From the NCBI GenBank assembly GCA_964017065.1, contig OZ024785.1, positions 2,685,142 to 2,749,141 of the forward strand: 64,000 nucleotides of DNA, read 5' to 3'. Position numbers and translations under genes: made by a program. Source of the stretch: Haliclona indistincta (taxonomy: Eukaryota > Porifera > Demospongiae > Haplosclerida > Chalinidae). This document shows, in pieces, positions 22,964-34,898 of the stretch. The stretch's first letter is position 1, and every line of letters starts with the position of its first letter. The notes under the pieces were generated by a model that saw only the letters and a list, made by a program, of their open reading frames with translations, was not told the DNA's origin and did no database searches.

Positions 22964-24931
22964 TGTTTGTGTCCTTTTTTCTTTTTAGTGAAGTGCAGTT
23001 CAATATCATGCATGTACGGAGAAGTCTTTGTTTCCACCATTAGTTTAGTATTCCTGTTGTTGATGGCTTTTCTTAAACTTGTAGCTAAAATCATATATCA
23101 GGTCTGCCTAGTCGCCTACGCATGTATGCAGTGCATACGAGCCCCGCCCACACTTGCTTGTAGATCTACACGGCGGTTATAACTATCTGGCAAGTGCAGA
23201 ATGGCGATCCTACACGAGCTTACCGTTCTTCGAAGACTCCAGACAAATGCCGGGTGTGTGTTCTCCGTGATAGTGATCCAATCATCCACACGGCGCAGCG
23301 ATACTTTAGCTGCTTGGTCACGTGCACTACCCATTGCTAATTGGTCACGTGCGTATTGCGCAATCACAATAATGGCGTCTAACACTAAGCTGACAATGGA
23401 TCACGATCGAGAAATCGCGGAACTTAGATCGCCGTTACGCTAAAAACAAAGCTCAAAAGGCACATGCCAGGAGAATTTCACGACTGTTCGTGGATGTTTT
23501 GGTCTCGGCACTGCTCGCGTAAAGGCGCTAGGCGAGTTGAAGAAAGAAGAAAGAAAGAAAGAAAGAAGAAGAAAGAAGAAAACGAAGATGACGAAACTCG
23601 ATTTTCACCGTTTACAGGTTCGTCACTTTAGTAACAATTTCGAGCAATCTCCTTGCTACTGTAAGATGGGGCAACGCCAGAGAGCAGATCTAAGTGTCTA
23701 AAGACGTCTAAAATTCAACACCAGGCGAAATATCAGCGCTTGAACGCTAATACATTGTATGTAGCCGCCATCTTGTTTTCTCGTTCATCCCTACATAGGG
23801 AGACACTACCGTGTCTCCCTAATAGACTGACTAAAGATGTAGTCTGACTCGGATATAAATATGCCTCAAGTATGCCCACGTGTTTATGGGCGTGTCGTTT
23901 CTTTCCATCTAGCGCGCGAAAATTTAAAGACAAATTACAAACTATACAAGTTAATTCGAGAGTCATCAAGTTGTATGCATGAGAGACAGAATCTGGAACC
24001 AAAAACAAGTATCTATAAACAATGGTAAGAGCTGACAGTGACACCATGATATTTGTGACTGACAAAGCGGCTCCAGCTTGATGCACAAGGATTGTATCAC
24101 CTCTGATAGGCAAACATTGTCTAGTACACCTTGTTTACAACTGGTTTAACCAAACCTGTAGACCATGTGCTGTGCTGTCAAAATGATACATAATTGTATT
24201 ATTGTCTCTTCCAGTATTAGCCCGAGGTGCAGATATACATGTTCATAAAATTGTGGAAATACATATGTCTTAATAAAATTCAGTGTTGATCATTCTTCAG
24301 AGGCATCTTATACACTTTTTACAGTTTTTAAGAAAATGATTTTGGTCATCTGCAAGTGCATTTTCAGAGTAGAGTAACTGCCAATTGACATGAAATTGTC
24401 AAGAAACAATGCAGTGAATCTCATGTGTGTACATTATTATAAATCAATGTAAAAGAGCCAAATTCAAGTGAGAAATGTATTTTTGAGAGATAGTTGTACG
24501 AGTAGCACTGGAATGCATTGCTCATAGTTCAAACATTGGTGAAGACTACAGGACGACATCATGTAATTAAACCTGCCTATACACAGGAAAAAATGCTCAA
24601 CAAAAAATCATTTATCATCTTGAGGGGTCATAATTTTTTATTGGACCTGTGAGTGTGATCATCAAGTTACACCATAGATCATTTAGACAGGTACATAGCC
24701 TAGCTATGGTTACACCCATAATCTACGGTGTGGCTCAACACGTGACTCCGGCCTTTAAAGCTCACAGTCGCGTGTATTACGCGGTGCATTCCTCCAAAAT
24801 CCTCCGTCCATAGACCGTCAAGACATCTATGCTTGACTTGCAGAGAGCTCAAAGACTGAACAAAAGTCGAAATATTTGGAGGTTTGAATTTGCTTTTTAG
24901 ATCTGCCTTTACTGTGTTTTCTGCGATGTAG
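22964..24931. other. Intergenic stretch with a GA-rich tract and a displaced promoter-like module
   Basis: No gene is recognised. A GA-rich microsatellite (gaaagaaagaaagaag) lies at 23537-23590. At 23875-23933 the CACGTG / gggcgtgtcg / gcgcgcgaaaattt module appears, 1.3 kb from copy D's start exon; it is separated from it by inserted sequence. The stretch 23940-24340 matches the flanks at 15960-16390 and 60840-61210. The segment 23100-23520 is GC-richer and has no recognised content. Confidence 0.45.
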
Positions 24932-27150
24932 GTCTATTGTCATGTTGAACCACTGATAGACGAGACTAGTGAATCTTGTGTGCAGGTTGTATCGGACACC
25001 ACTCTTCTTCTAACGCCTCCGGAGTGCTCTCAGGCTTTCAAGCTGAAACACTACGATACTGTGAGCAAAAAATAAGGAGTTTTGCTTTATTTTAGATGAT
25101 CATTGTTTTTTTCGAATTTTTAGACCCAGCATGTGTTCAAGAAAGTGTTCAGCAGCATGTGTTCAACTCAAAAGCAAGTGTTTGAGGCAATTGCTAGTGC
25201 TTTAGTTGTTGATCTTGTGCAGGGCAAGAGTGGTTAGTGCAGCAATATCCACATTAATACACTCACTTTCTTCTCTTTCTTTCACCAGGTCTAATATTTG
25301 CCTATGGCGTCGTTAAAAATTTCACAATGACAGGCAAACCTGGTAATCCAGGTATTCTGTTTAGGTCACTTGCCATGCTGTTTGATAGTATAGAGGAATT
25401 TCAAGCTACTAAATATGTGAGTTGATACAGCTTGTATATGAAATTGAATTTTACGAAAATTTACTTTTAATGGTACTAAAGGTGTTTCGTAAAGATAAGA
25501 CCACATTCAAGATCTTCTCTAGAGCAAGTGCTGAGAAAGGACTCGCAATGAATTGCAGCAACGCAAGATCAAGCCTCTAAGCAGGTAATATTACTCATCC
25601 TTTCTGTGGTGTATTCTGAATAATATTGGTGCCAGCTGTCTGGAACCATGATCATGTGATCTTGTAAATTTGACAATCGTACTGCTATAAATACTGTATG
25701 ATCACAATTGTAATGAGATCAACAATCATATTTGAATTGAGTAGTAAAGATACTACACTTTCACTCACTGCTTGCTCACTCAGCACTAATTTGCTTCCAC
25801 TTCACACACAGCCACCATACTCTTCTCAGTGCTATGGAACTATCTGATCTACATGATGTGGTCGCCAGTGTTGACACGACTAAGATGTTCTCCGTGTTTG
25901 TATCATACATTGAAATCTACAATAACTATGTGTATGATCTACTAGAGGAACCAGTCTATGATATAAGAGGATCACAACGACCCTCTAGGTGAGTTACTAC
26001 GTAGCAAAAAACTGGTCAACAAACACTAATGTAGCAGTCTAGTTAATAGTTGAGTACATTTTGAACAAGGGATAGTCTAGCACGGTTCATCTTAGCCTCA
26101 TACCCAGGTGCTAGAAGGGGTCGGAGTACGAGGCTATATATAGGTTCATCTATTAGAGATCTGTAATGAAGACATGTGCTATTCATAAAAGAGAAGTCTC
26201 CATTAATTCGTGTGCCTGAGTCTTATTAGTGACCCAGGTAGAGGTGAAGAGTGCAAAGGAGGCATTTGAACTGGTCTGCCTGGGGCAAAAGAGACTCCAT
26301 GTAGCAAAGACCCATATAAACCACATGAGCAGTCGGGGTCACTCAGTGTTCACTATAATACTAGTCCAGGTAAAATAAAAACACCTCACACACACATGTG
26401 CTCATATCCACAATCATGATAATTACCATAGTGACTAAATACCTGTATGTAGCTCAGGTACACTAAAATCACACAAAATAATTTTATTATAAATAATTGC
26501 AGGCCCCTCTCCATCAGACAAAAGATGTGGTGTCTGCTCAGCTCTGTCTTGTGGACCTAGCTGGCTCGGAGCGTATCTCACGCACAGACATGCGAGGAGA
26601 AGCACTCAGAGAGGCCTGTGAGCACCAGTAGAACTTGTACTCTGCACAAATTTACTAAACCCAATTAATTTGACAATTCTACTCTTTTCAGGTTATATCA
26701 ATCGAAGTCTTACAGTACTGAAAGCATGTATGCAGACACTGAGAGACAATCAGCTAAAGAAGACTAAAAAGGCATGTACTGTACTGAGTATTTAATGTGA
26801 CCAGAAAAGACACTCGAGCATCAATTCTTTTACTGCAGTGTACATGTGCTCTATCCACACTATTGCTTTATGACTTGATTATGCTGTACAGGTCGTGCCT
26901 TACCGAGAAACAAAACTTTCGCGGCTGTTCAAAAATTACCTTGACAGATCTGGAAATGTTCGAATGGTCGTGTGTATTAATCAAGAAAAGGCATATTATG
27001 ACGAGACTCTCGTAAGTACATGCTGTAGTAACAGTCAGTTTTTAATTATAATAAAATTATGCCAAAAATGTACTTCATGCCTCGATTTAAAACATTCTTC
27101 TCATGCAGCACGTACTGAAATTCATTGACAAAGTGAAGGACATGCTATAG
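24932..27150 (+). pseudogene. Kinesin-6 (MKLP1/KIF23-like) motor domain relic
   Basis: Ten exon-like blocks with splice signals: 24932-25060, 25124-25232, 25289-25416, 25482-25584, 25812-25988, 26238-26369, 26503-26617, 26692-26771, 26892-27011, 27109-27150. In order they give [92 protein letters not shown] and VVPYRETKLSRLFKNYL, then stop after KVKDML. Order and residues fit the kinesin-6 motor, which moves along microtubules in the central spindle at cytokinesis. The P-loop (GxxGSGKTH) is lost: YGV is followed by VKNFTMTG. The switch I serine before His is Gly. Block 4 needs a one-base shift to stay in frame. The phases of blocks 5 and 6 do not match (a missing exon). Nothing encodes the neck or stalk. 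An ATP-dependent motor is excluded; expression of a fragment is not. Confidence 0.8.
26093..26136. mobile_element. 44-bp miniature with the ends of the 606-bp TIR element
   Basis: It begins tagcctcatacccagg and ends gtacgaggcta, the same termini as the 606-bp elements in copies D and G, with only about 17 bp between them. It lies in an intron of the kinesin relic. Probably an internal-deletion derivative. Confidence 0.6.
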
Positions 27151-27185
27151 CTCTGACTTTCGTTTTCTCCCTATACGATTGTTAT

Positions 27186-27546
27186 CTTGTCCTATCCTCC
27201 TGCGTTATTTTGTTCCTCTCCTGTCCTATCCTCCTGCGTTATTTTGTTCCTCTCCTGTCCTATCCTCCTGCGTTATTTTGTTCCTCTCCTGTCCTATCCT
27301 CCTGCGTTATTTTGTTCCTCTCCTGTCATATCCTCCTGCGTTATTTTGTTCCTCTCCTGTCATATCCTCCTGCGTTATTTTGTTCCTCTCCTGTCCTATC
27401 CTCCTGCGTTATTTTGTTCCTCTCCTGTCATATCCTCCTGCGTTATTTTGTTCCTCTCCTGTCATATCCTCCTGCGTTATTTTGTTCCTCTCCTGTCCTA
27501 TCCTCCTGTGTTATTTTGTTCCTCTCTTGTCCTATCCTCCTATTGA
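27186..27546. repeat. 34-bp minisatellite (about 10.5 copies)
   Basis: The unit is cctatcctcctgcgttattt plus tgttcctctcctgt. Because 34 is not a multiple of three and the unit lacks stops, all three plus-strand frames stay open across the array. Those open frames are not genes. It begins 36 bp after the last block of the kinesin relic. Confidence 0.9.
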
Positions 27547-27688
27547 TAGTTCAATGACAAAAACATTATCATGGGTTGGGTACAGAAGTAGCAGACAGTA
27601 CTTGTCGTATAGCTCACACACAGTTACGTGCTTGGGAGAGTTTGCAGTGTGTAACATTGGTGCCCTCGGAAACAGCTACTGTACACTA

Positions 27689-27856
27689 ACAGCGCTTTGC
27701 AGGTGGGTTGTCAGAAGCAAGCAGACAGAGTCAAGTTTGTGGTTTGATACATCTACCACAAACAGGCAATGCCAAACAGTGCACTGTGGTACATTGTGTA
27801 AACCACAGGCTTGACTCTGCCTACTTGCTTCTGACAACCTACCTGCAAAGCGCTGT
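27689..27856. mobile_element. 168-bp fold-back element (57-bp arms)
   Basis: Arms 27689-27745 and 27800-27856 are inverted repeats with a few mismatches, both starting acagcgctttgcagg and containing ttgtcagaagcaag. The loop is 54 bp. There is no coding content. MITE-like. Confidence 0.75.
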
Positions 27857-28084
27857 ATCTTCACTAGTATAGAAGTAGTGTACATCAAATTATTTGTAAC
27901 AGAGTAATGGACTCCACAATGAGTCATAATTATAGACATACTCCTAGAGCATGAAGAAGCATTGTATGATCTCCATATGACCATGAGCAGGAGAAGATAT
28001 GACTGTTTCATTGACTGGCAATTTCCAAATCAGTGAACTCTATGCATAATGTTTATTACGATTGGAAGAATGTCCTAAACAGCA

Positions 28085-28390
28085 ACCACAAAATTTACAT
28101 CATGAGTACGGGTTCTCTCATGTGTGAGTACGGATGTGACAGTGAAGATCACTTACAACATGTTGGATGGAGTATAAACTGGTGTCGAATGGTTGAGGCT
28201 GATGACCATTATACTCATGTGTTTTTGAATATGCAAAACACCGCCCACATAGTATGGTTTGGGATGTGACGTCACAAATCTCTTGCACTATGTTTGGTAG
28301 AGTAAGAGCAGTGTGAGGGCACTGGTGTAACTTAGCTGGACCAGCTTCAGATGTTTGCAGATGCAGATGTTTTTCACCAAGTCGCATAAC
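28085..28390 (-). pseudogene. Decayed C2H2 zinc-finger fragment
   Basis: In shifting minus-strand frames it reads AKLHQCPH, then a STKHSARDL-like helix and HCHIRTHT, followed by stops. It resembles the relic at 53735-54060 (same AGPAKLHQCPH start). It lies just beyond the finger exon of copy E and could be either a dead array of its own or lost fingers of E. Confidence 0.55.
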
Positions 28391-28604
28391 ATTATGGCGA
28401 AAACAAATATCCTACTGTACATGTGTAGTAACAGGTCATGTTGCTATAGTAACGATGGTTAATAGAAATGAATAATTATTGATTGATCATAAAATAATAA
28501 TTATTATTAATTTTGGTTGAATAGTGAGAATATATAGCAGTGTAAAGTAGTTGATGCACTCAATGAAGAGCTGACCAAGTCATTGACGTCAATAAATTCT
28601 TCGC

Positions 28605-31340
28605 TTATACTTTAGTTTGATCAGTTGAATGCTTTGTACTCATATGGCGAGAGAAACTAGAATTATGAGAAAAGCACTGCCCACAAATATCACATGAGTA
28701 TGGCTTCTCTCCAGTGTGAGTTCGGATGTGACGTTGCAAAATCGCAGCACTATGTTTGGTAGAGTAAGGACAATGAGGGCACTTGTACATTTTAATTTCA
28801 TCAGTTGAATGCTTTGTACGCATATGGTGAGAGAGGCCAGAAGGATGAGAAAAGCAATGATCACATTCCTCACATGAGTAAGGTTTCTCTTTAGCGTGAG
28901 TATTGATGTGATACTGCAAAGTTGCAGCACTATGTTTGGTTGAGAATGGACAATGAGGGCACTGGTGTACCTTAGTTAGATCAGTTGAATGCTTAGTACG
29001 CATATGGGTACTGAGATGCACATGCTTAGTAAATCTCCGCCCACATTCCTCACACGAGTATGGTTTCTCTCCAGTGTGAGTACGGATATGGTTTTTCAAA
29101 TGGTGAGATCTCTTTGCTACGTAAGGACAGTGAGGGCACTGGTATGACTTGTTTAGACGAGGTCGAGAGGTGCGAGACGAACTTGATTTCGGATGTTTTG
29201 ACATTTTTGTAGAGTACATGTAGGCTTGACTACTCATTGCAGTACTGTGGTCTGAGATCACATCCTGTTCAAAGCAATACATAATTTTATGAGGAAAGTA
29301 ATCAATGCACTGCTGACCTCTTCACAATGTTGATCACTATCTTCATCATTTGTCACATCTTGTTCTACATTATCTGTCATATCTTGGTCTTCTTCTGTCA
29401 CTTTGTCCTCTTGCATCACCGCCACCTGATGACTCATAGCCACACCCACATCACCGCCTTCACTACAACTAGTCTATTAGATAAAATACAAAGGTCTCAC
29501 GATCACACTGTAAACATGTACTTACAGGAAAGTCAGGGCACTGGTATTTCTCTGCTATTTCTTCGTCATTCTTTTGTTGATTCTCATTCTCCAATTCAAC
29601 CTGGTCTTCCTCTGTAAGTCTATCCTCCTCCATTAGCACAATCTGACAATCTCCATGCTGTGTATTGTTCTCAGCCACTTGAACATGATCATTGGAGAAC
29701 GTTTTGCAATAGGCCTGTTTAGCGTTCTGCATACGATCATCTAGTTGTGCAGAATATTTAAATTCGACAGTGCAAACGCATTTGTTGACTCACAAACAGT
29801 CTCTAATGTGACCAGTTCAATGAGAGGGTTGAGTGAGTGTATCTGATCACTGACGACTGATAGCTCCTCAAATAGCTCACCCAGTCTCTGATAATAGAGA
29901 GAGACAGTGCAGCAGGCAGGGTGAGTAGGGTTGGTACCTTATCATGACTCTCACTGCTTTCCTCATCTCTCATCTTGTGAATGCACACACACGTTACAAT
30001 GGAGTATCGTAGCTGTAGCAAGTACTGTAGCTTCACATCACTCCACTCCTGGTGTCCCTCCTCGTGGCCACACCTCTTCTTGTTGACTGCATCCTCTGTG
30101 ACTAGCTGTATACACTCTGAACAGACCATCACAGTACATGCTAGTATAGTGTCTCAGCTAGCCACACCTTCCATAGTGTCCAAGATACTGATGGCTGCCT
30201 CTAAGTGTGTGTCCTGGTCTGCAGTATTGAGCTCTGAGAACACATCATAGTACTTCTATGAATGAGAGAGAAAGAGTGTCACTCACACTCGCTCGCCTAC
30301 TCACTTGCTCGCTCTCTCACCTTGCCTATTGTATCAATCCAGTGTTGTTCATGATTGATCAATGTTGACAATGTTCTCCATCGATCCTTTAACCCCTTCA
30401 ACTCTGACCTGGTCTCTCTCAAATATTCTCTCACTTCTGTCTCCTGTACTCGTTGCTCTATCACACTGTTCTCAAGATTGCATAATCTCTCATTCAGCTG
30501 CTCCTGTCTCCCAAGGTTAGTGAACTTCTTTGTCTTCAAGTCTCTCATTGATGCTGTGAATTCCACATCGAAATTATACATGGCATCATGTAAATAACTC
30601 TTGAGTTTCTCTGTGTGAGTACATTAGTACATCAGTATATTGTGTGACGTGTGTCTCTTACTGATCTTGTCTGCAATACTCTCATGCACAGCTCTCTCCT
30701 GCTCCACAATCTCCCTCTCCTTCTTCACCAGCTTCAATGCTGCAACACGTTGCTTCTCTAGTTCCTCAAGAGTCACTTTATCCTCTTCCTTCTGCTCTCT
30801 CCTCTTCACCAGCTCACAGTTCCTCACAGCTTCTTCAACTGCCTTCTCTGAAAGGATCGAGAGAGTACATCATGAGCTGATTATAGCATGATGCTGTACC
30901 TGAGCATTGTTCACATTTCTTCAACTCCTCTCTCATTCTGTCTTCCTCTCCCTCTGCTAAACTATCCAAGTAGCTCTTGTAAGCTCTGCCATACTCGTCC
31001 AGTGCTGGTGTGTGTGGGACCAGTCGACCATATTGGTAGGCAAGGTCAAGATGGTTGAGTACTTGAGTGGGTGTAATAGTAGGGAGTTTGTGAGTGTGAG
31101 CTAGTGAGAGGACCTGGTCAATCTTGGCTAGCAGTTGGTGAGGAATGGCTGAAGAGGAGAGAGGATCGTCATACTATAAACCAGCTACTATGCTAACCAT
31201 CACCACGTGTAGCTGATGATGACGTCACTGCTGCTGCTACATAGCGGCGTCGAGCGGACAGATCGTTCACTATACGAGGAGGACAACATTACTAGTAACA
31301 CCATACACCAGGTAGACTCACAACGTGAATTGGAAGACAT
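28605..31340 (-). CDS. Gene copy E: chimeric family member with different acidic region and six fingers
   Basis: E1 31322-31340 (MSSNSR), E2 30900-about 31173, E3 30662-30847, E4 30321-30610, E5 30168-30255, E6 29938-30116, E7 29794-29887 match the other copies closely. The rest differs: two acidic exons, 29526-29740 (EEDRLTEEDQVELENENQQK) and 29318-29473 (EDKVTEEDQDMTDNVEQD), replace E8 with consistent phases, and the finger exon 28605-29264 encodes six fingers alternating CPHCPYSTKHSA types with CEECxxxF types and long KHST-D-K linkers. The array has no NESESEDW repeats and no RVHNRTH fingers. The DNA-binding half is therefore of another lineage joined to the same coiled-coil half. The start-exon junction is not in frame: a TAG precedes TATGACGAT. 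Likely role: DNA binding, with dimerisation through the shared half. Confidence 0.7.
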
Positions 31341-31341
31341 C

Positions 31342-31393
31342 ACACGTGTTTATGGGCGTGTCGGTTCTTTTCAGCGCGCGTAAATTTAAAGAC
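31342..31393 (-). promoter_or_regulatory. Candidate shared upstream promoter module, copy E
   Basis: CACGTG, tttatgggcgtgtcgg and cagcgcgcgtaaatttaaag in the shared order, directly upstream of the E1 ATG on the minus strand. Confidence 0.45.
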
Positions 31394-31403
31394 AAACTAG
31401 AGT

Positions 31404-31641
31404 TGAAGGGCTCCGGTAAAAAACGGCACTAAAACGTTTTTCACCAATCTTCAGTTTATATGCATTAGCAGACTGCATCAATGCTTGAAGAACCCCTAGT
31501 ACAGTTAATAGTGTTCACCGATCAGCGCTTTGTCACATACGCATAGAATTGCATCGGCACGGTGACAATCCGAACTTCCAGCTTCGTTTTCTCGCAATAT
31601 ACGGAAAACGTTTAATTGCCGTTTTTCACCGGAGCCCTTCA
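31404..31641. mobile_element. 238-bp TIR element (MITE-like)
   Basis: Ends are inverted copies of about 38 bp beginning tgaagggctccggt(a/g)aaaaa and continuing cggca...aaacgtttt. Flanks without it (41960-41980, 52728-52745) read straight through from the aaagacacactaga word to acatataccag, which shows that it is an insertion. No coding content. Confidence 0.75.
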
Positions 31642-32061
31642 GTTGTAATGAACACATACCAGTTCCCTGTGCTAATATCTACATAGTCAGCTAGTAAACG
31701 ACTACTCCAGCAATACTGCAACAGCTAGTCCATAGACAGTACGTTTATTACTTGTAGGTAATCATTCGATTCTCTGATGGTGTATTACTGTTGATGCCGA
31801 ATTTGTATTTCATAACTCATTCGCTGTGAGAACACAACTAGAAAATTGCTATTCTCTAAGAACGATTTTTGAAGGAAATTATTAAGACTGCAATTTTAGT
31901 GTAACAGCTACACTTTTCAAAAAATGATACAATAATCAAACATAATTTATTTTTGCAGTGCCTAATAAATATTTATTAGAGCAATTCAAGAGCTTCTGCT
32001 CAATGTATACTAAACCTGTGGACATTGCGACTTGTAGAACTTGATAAGTACTTCCCACACC
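31642..32061. other. Spacer between copies E and F
   Basis: No gene is seen. The first part (31690-31750) matches flanks at 42000-42065 and 52770-52840. The second part (31795-31990) matches 48655-48790 beyond copy I, which also ends in the same type of finger as copy F. Confidence 0.5.
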
Positions 32062-34195
32062 TCATGGCTTCTCTCTGGTGTGAGTACGGATGTGTCGTTG
32101 CAAAGTCGCTGGACTATATTTAGTAACATAGGAACAATGAGGGCATCGATGTAATAACCCGACCAGTTGAATGGACCGTACGCATATGTCTACTGTAGTT
32201 TGAAGAGTTATTAAAGCCCCGCCCACATTCCTTGCACGAATATGGCTTCTCTCCAGTGTGAGTTCGGATATGAACCCGCATACGAAAAGATCTCTTGGAT
32301 GAGTAAGAACAGCATGGGCATTGGTGTAACATCTTGTTTGGGACTTTGGAAGAAGTGTCCCTGTTAACTGCAGAATGTCTTGTACGCTCATGTGTACTGC
32401 GACTCGAAGAGCACTTTCCATATTGTTTGTGTGATTGTGTCGATTTTTTAGGCTGCAAACGGATGTGATGGTTAAAATTACTTATTGAAGAAGGTTGAGT
32501 TTGAACTGGTTTACGACCTCTCTTCACACTGGTCAATTCTTCATCATCATTCAGTGCTGTAGTGTTGCTAGACTATTGTAGAAATATTGCAATCATAAGG
32601 AGACCAATACAAGCAACTAACCTCCACTTCATAACATTGTTCATCCCTATCTGCTTCTTGAGTACTGCTCTGTGTTGTTCGATGACTATTGCTATGGAGA
32701 TCAGTGTTAGCCACACCCACACCACGACTAGAATGGATAGAACGTTGCATACACTCATCTAAAGTATTCAAAATCAATCTAAAGTTATCAGTGTACATTG
32801 TTGACTCACAAACAGTCTCTACTGTGACCAGTTCAATGAGAGGGTTGAGTGAGTGTATCTGATCACTGACGACTGATAGCTCCTCAAATAGCTCACCCAG
32901 TCTCTGATAATAGAGAGAGACAGTGCAGTAGGCAGGGTGAGTAGGGTTGGTACCTTATCATGACTCTCACTGCTTTCCTCATCTCTCATCTTGTGTATGC
33001 ACACACACGTTACAATGGAGTGTCGTAGCTGTAGCAAGTACTGTAGCTTCACATCACTCCACTCCTGGTGTCCCTCCTCAAGGCCACACCTCTTCTTGTT
33101 GACTGCATCCTCTGTGACTAGCTGTATACACTCTGAACAGACCATCACAGTACATGCTAGTATAGTGTCTCAGCTAGCCACACCTTCCATAGTGTCCAAG
33201 ATACTGATGGATGCCTCTAAGTGTGTGTCCTGGTCTGCAGTATTGAGCTCTGAGAACACATCATAGTACTTCTATGAATGAAAGAGAAAGAGTGTCACTC
33301 ACATTCGCTCGCCTACTCACTCACTCGCTCACTCACCTTGCCTATTGTATCAATCCAGTGTTGTTCATGATTGATCAATGTTGACAATGTTCTCCATCGA
33401 TCCTTCAACCCCTTCAACTCTGACCTGGTCTCTCTCAAATATTCTCTCACTTCTGTCTCCTGTACTCGTTGCTCTATCACGCTGTTCTCAAGATTGCATA
33501 ATCTCTCATTCAGCTGCTCCTGTCTCCCAAGGTTAGTGAACCTCTTTGTCTTCAAGTCTCTCATTGTTGCTGTGAACTCCACATCGAAATTATACATGGC
33601 ATCATGTAAATCACTCTTGAGTTTCTCTGTGTGAGTACATTAGTACATCAGTATATTGTGTGACATGTGTCTCTTACTGATCTTGTCTGCAATACTCTCA
33701 TACACAGCTCTCTCCTGCTCCACAATCTCCCTCTCCTTCTTCACTAGCTCCAATGCTTCAACACGTTGCTTCTCCAGTTCCTCAAGAGTCACTGTATCTT
33801 CTTCCTTCTGCTCTCTCCTCTTCAACAGCTCACAGTTCTTCACAGCTTCTTCAACTGCCTTCTCTGAAAGGATCGAGAGGGGACATCATGAGCTGATTAT
33901 AACATGATGCTGTACCTGAGCATTGTTCGCATTTCTTCAACTCCTCTCTCGTCCTATCTTCCTCTCCCTCTGCTAAACTATCCAAGTAGCTCTTGAAAGC
34001 TCTGCCATACTCGTCCAGTGCTGGTGTGTGTTGGACCAGTCGACCATAGTTGTAAGCAAGGTCAAGATGGTTGAGTACTTGAGTGGGTGTAACTGTAGGG
34101 AGGTTGTGAGTGTGAGCTAGTGAGAGGACCTGGTCAATCTTGGCTAGCAGTTGGTGTGGAATGGCTGAAGGGGAGAGAGGATCGTCATACAGCAA
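32062..34195 (-). pseudogene. Gene copy F: family member with short, frameshifted finger exon
   Basis: E2 33916-about 34195, E3 33678-33863, E4 33337-33626, E5 33184-33271, E6 32954-33132 and E7 32810-32903 are open and in phase. E8 (32622-32758) is short and lacks acidic repeats (HSNSHRTTQSSTQEADRDEQ). The finger exon starts near 32572 and gives a [12 protein letters not shown] finger and a [18 protein letters not shown] finger. It then goes out of frame and stops at 32120. In the next frame [20 protein letters not shown] continues to 32062, so a one-base shift has cut off a third finger. The region equivalent to E1 (34335-34365) has no ATG, and the E2 phase does not fit the other start exons. 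It may be a pseudogene or produce a two-finger protein. Confidence 0.65.
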
Positions 34196-34366
34196 CCAGC
34201 TACTGTGCTAACCATCTTCACGTGTAGCTGATGATGACGTCACTTCTGCTGCTATAATAGCGGCGTCTAGCGGACAGATTGCTCCCTATACGAGGAGGAC
34301 AACATTACTAGTAACACTGCATAGCAAGGCAAGCTCACCAGATATGCTCAACTCCAGTCTGATCAC

Positions 34367-34432
34367 ACACGTGCGAATGTGGGCGTGTCATATTACAAGT
34401 GTTATTTCCCGCGCGCGAATTTCTTCAATTCA
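34367..34432 (-). promoter_or_regulatory. Candidate shared upstream module, copy F
   Basis: A diverged module like that of copy A: acacgtgcgaatgtgggcgt, then cccgcgcgcgaatttcttc. The start ATG that copy A has next to it is missing here. Confidence 0.35.
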
Positions 34433-34612
34433 AGTTTACATAAGTTATGATTTAGCACACAAAGGTTCAAAAGGCGCTGTTTACCAATACAGTTAGTAAG
34501 CCTCTGTCTTACTGCTATGCCTAGGTCAAAGGTCACGAAAGTTTCCGAATTCAGCTAGCGAGTGCAGAGCAACAACTTAGAATGTGCAGTTATTTGGTAC
34601 TGATATAGTGTT

Positions 34613-34885
34613 GTTAACCCTCGGCGCATATGCGCGAGGGTTACGGTACTTGGTTTGTCATTCGTTCATTAACCCTCGGCGCATGCGCGAGGGTTACGGT
34701 ACTTAATATAATTGGTTTGTCATTCGTTCACTCGTTAACCCTCGGCGCATGCGCGAGGGTTACGGTACTTGGTTTGTCATTCGTTCATTAACCCTCGGCG
34801 CATGCGCGAGGGTTACGGTACTTAATATAATTGGTTTGTCATTCGTTCACTCGTTAACCCTCGGCGCATGCGCGAGGGTTACGGT
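34613..34885. repeat. Tandem array of a palindromic repeat (5 copies)
   Basis: Each unit contains the near-palindrome aaccctcggcgcatgcgcga plus gggtt, then acggtacttggtttgtcatt; alternate units add an aatataatt insert. The GC-rich palindrome can form a hairpin. Single diverged copies of the cgccgagggttt word start the adjoining repeats at 36330, 36805 and 37685. Confidence 0.85.
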
Positions 34886-34898
34886 ACTTGGTTTGCAA

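Noticed and set aside
23116..23443. Overlapping ORFs on both strands in the GC-richer segment
   Set aside because: No recognisable domain or splice context in either frame; composition explains the lack of stops.
27179..27814. Long open frames of 111-211 codons in three plus-strand frames
   Set aside because: They are produced by a stop-free 34-bp tandem repeat and shift frame with each unit; no protein motif.
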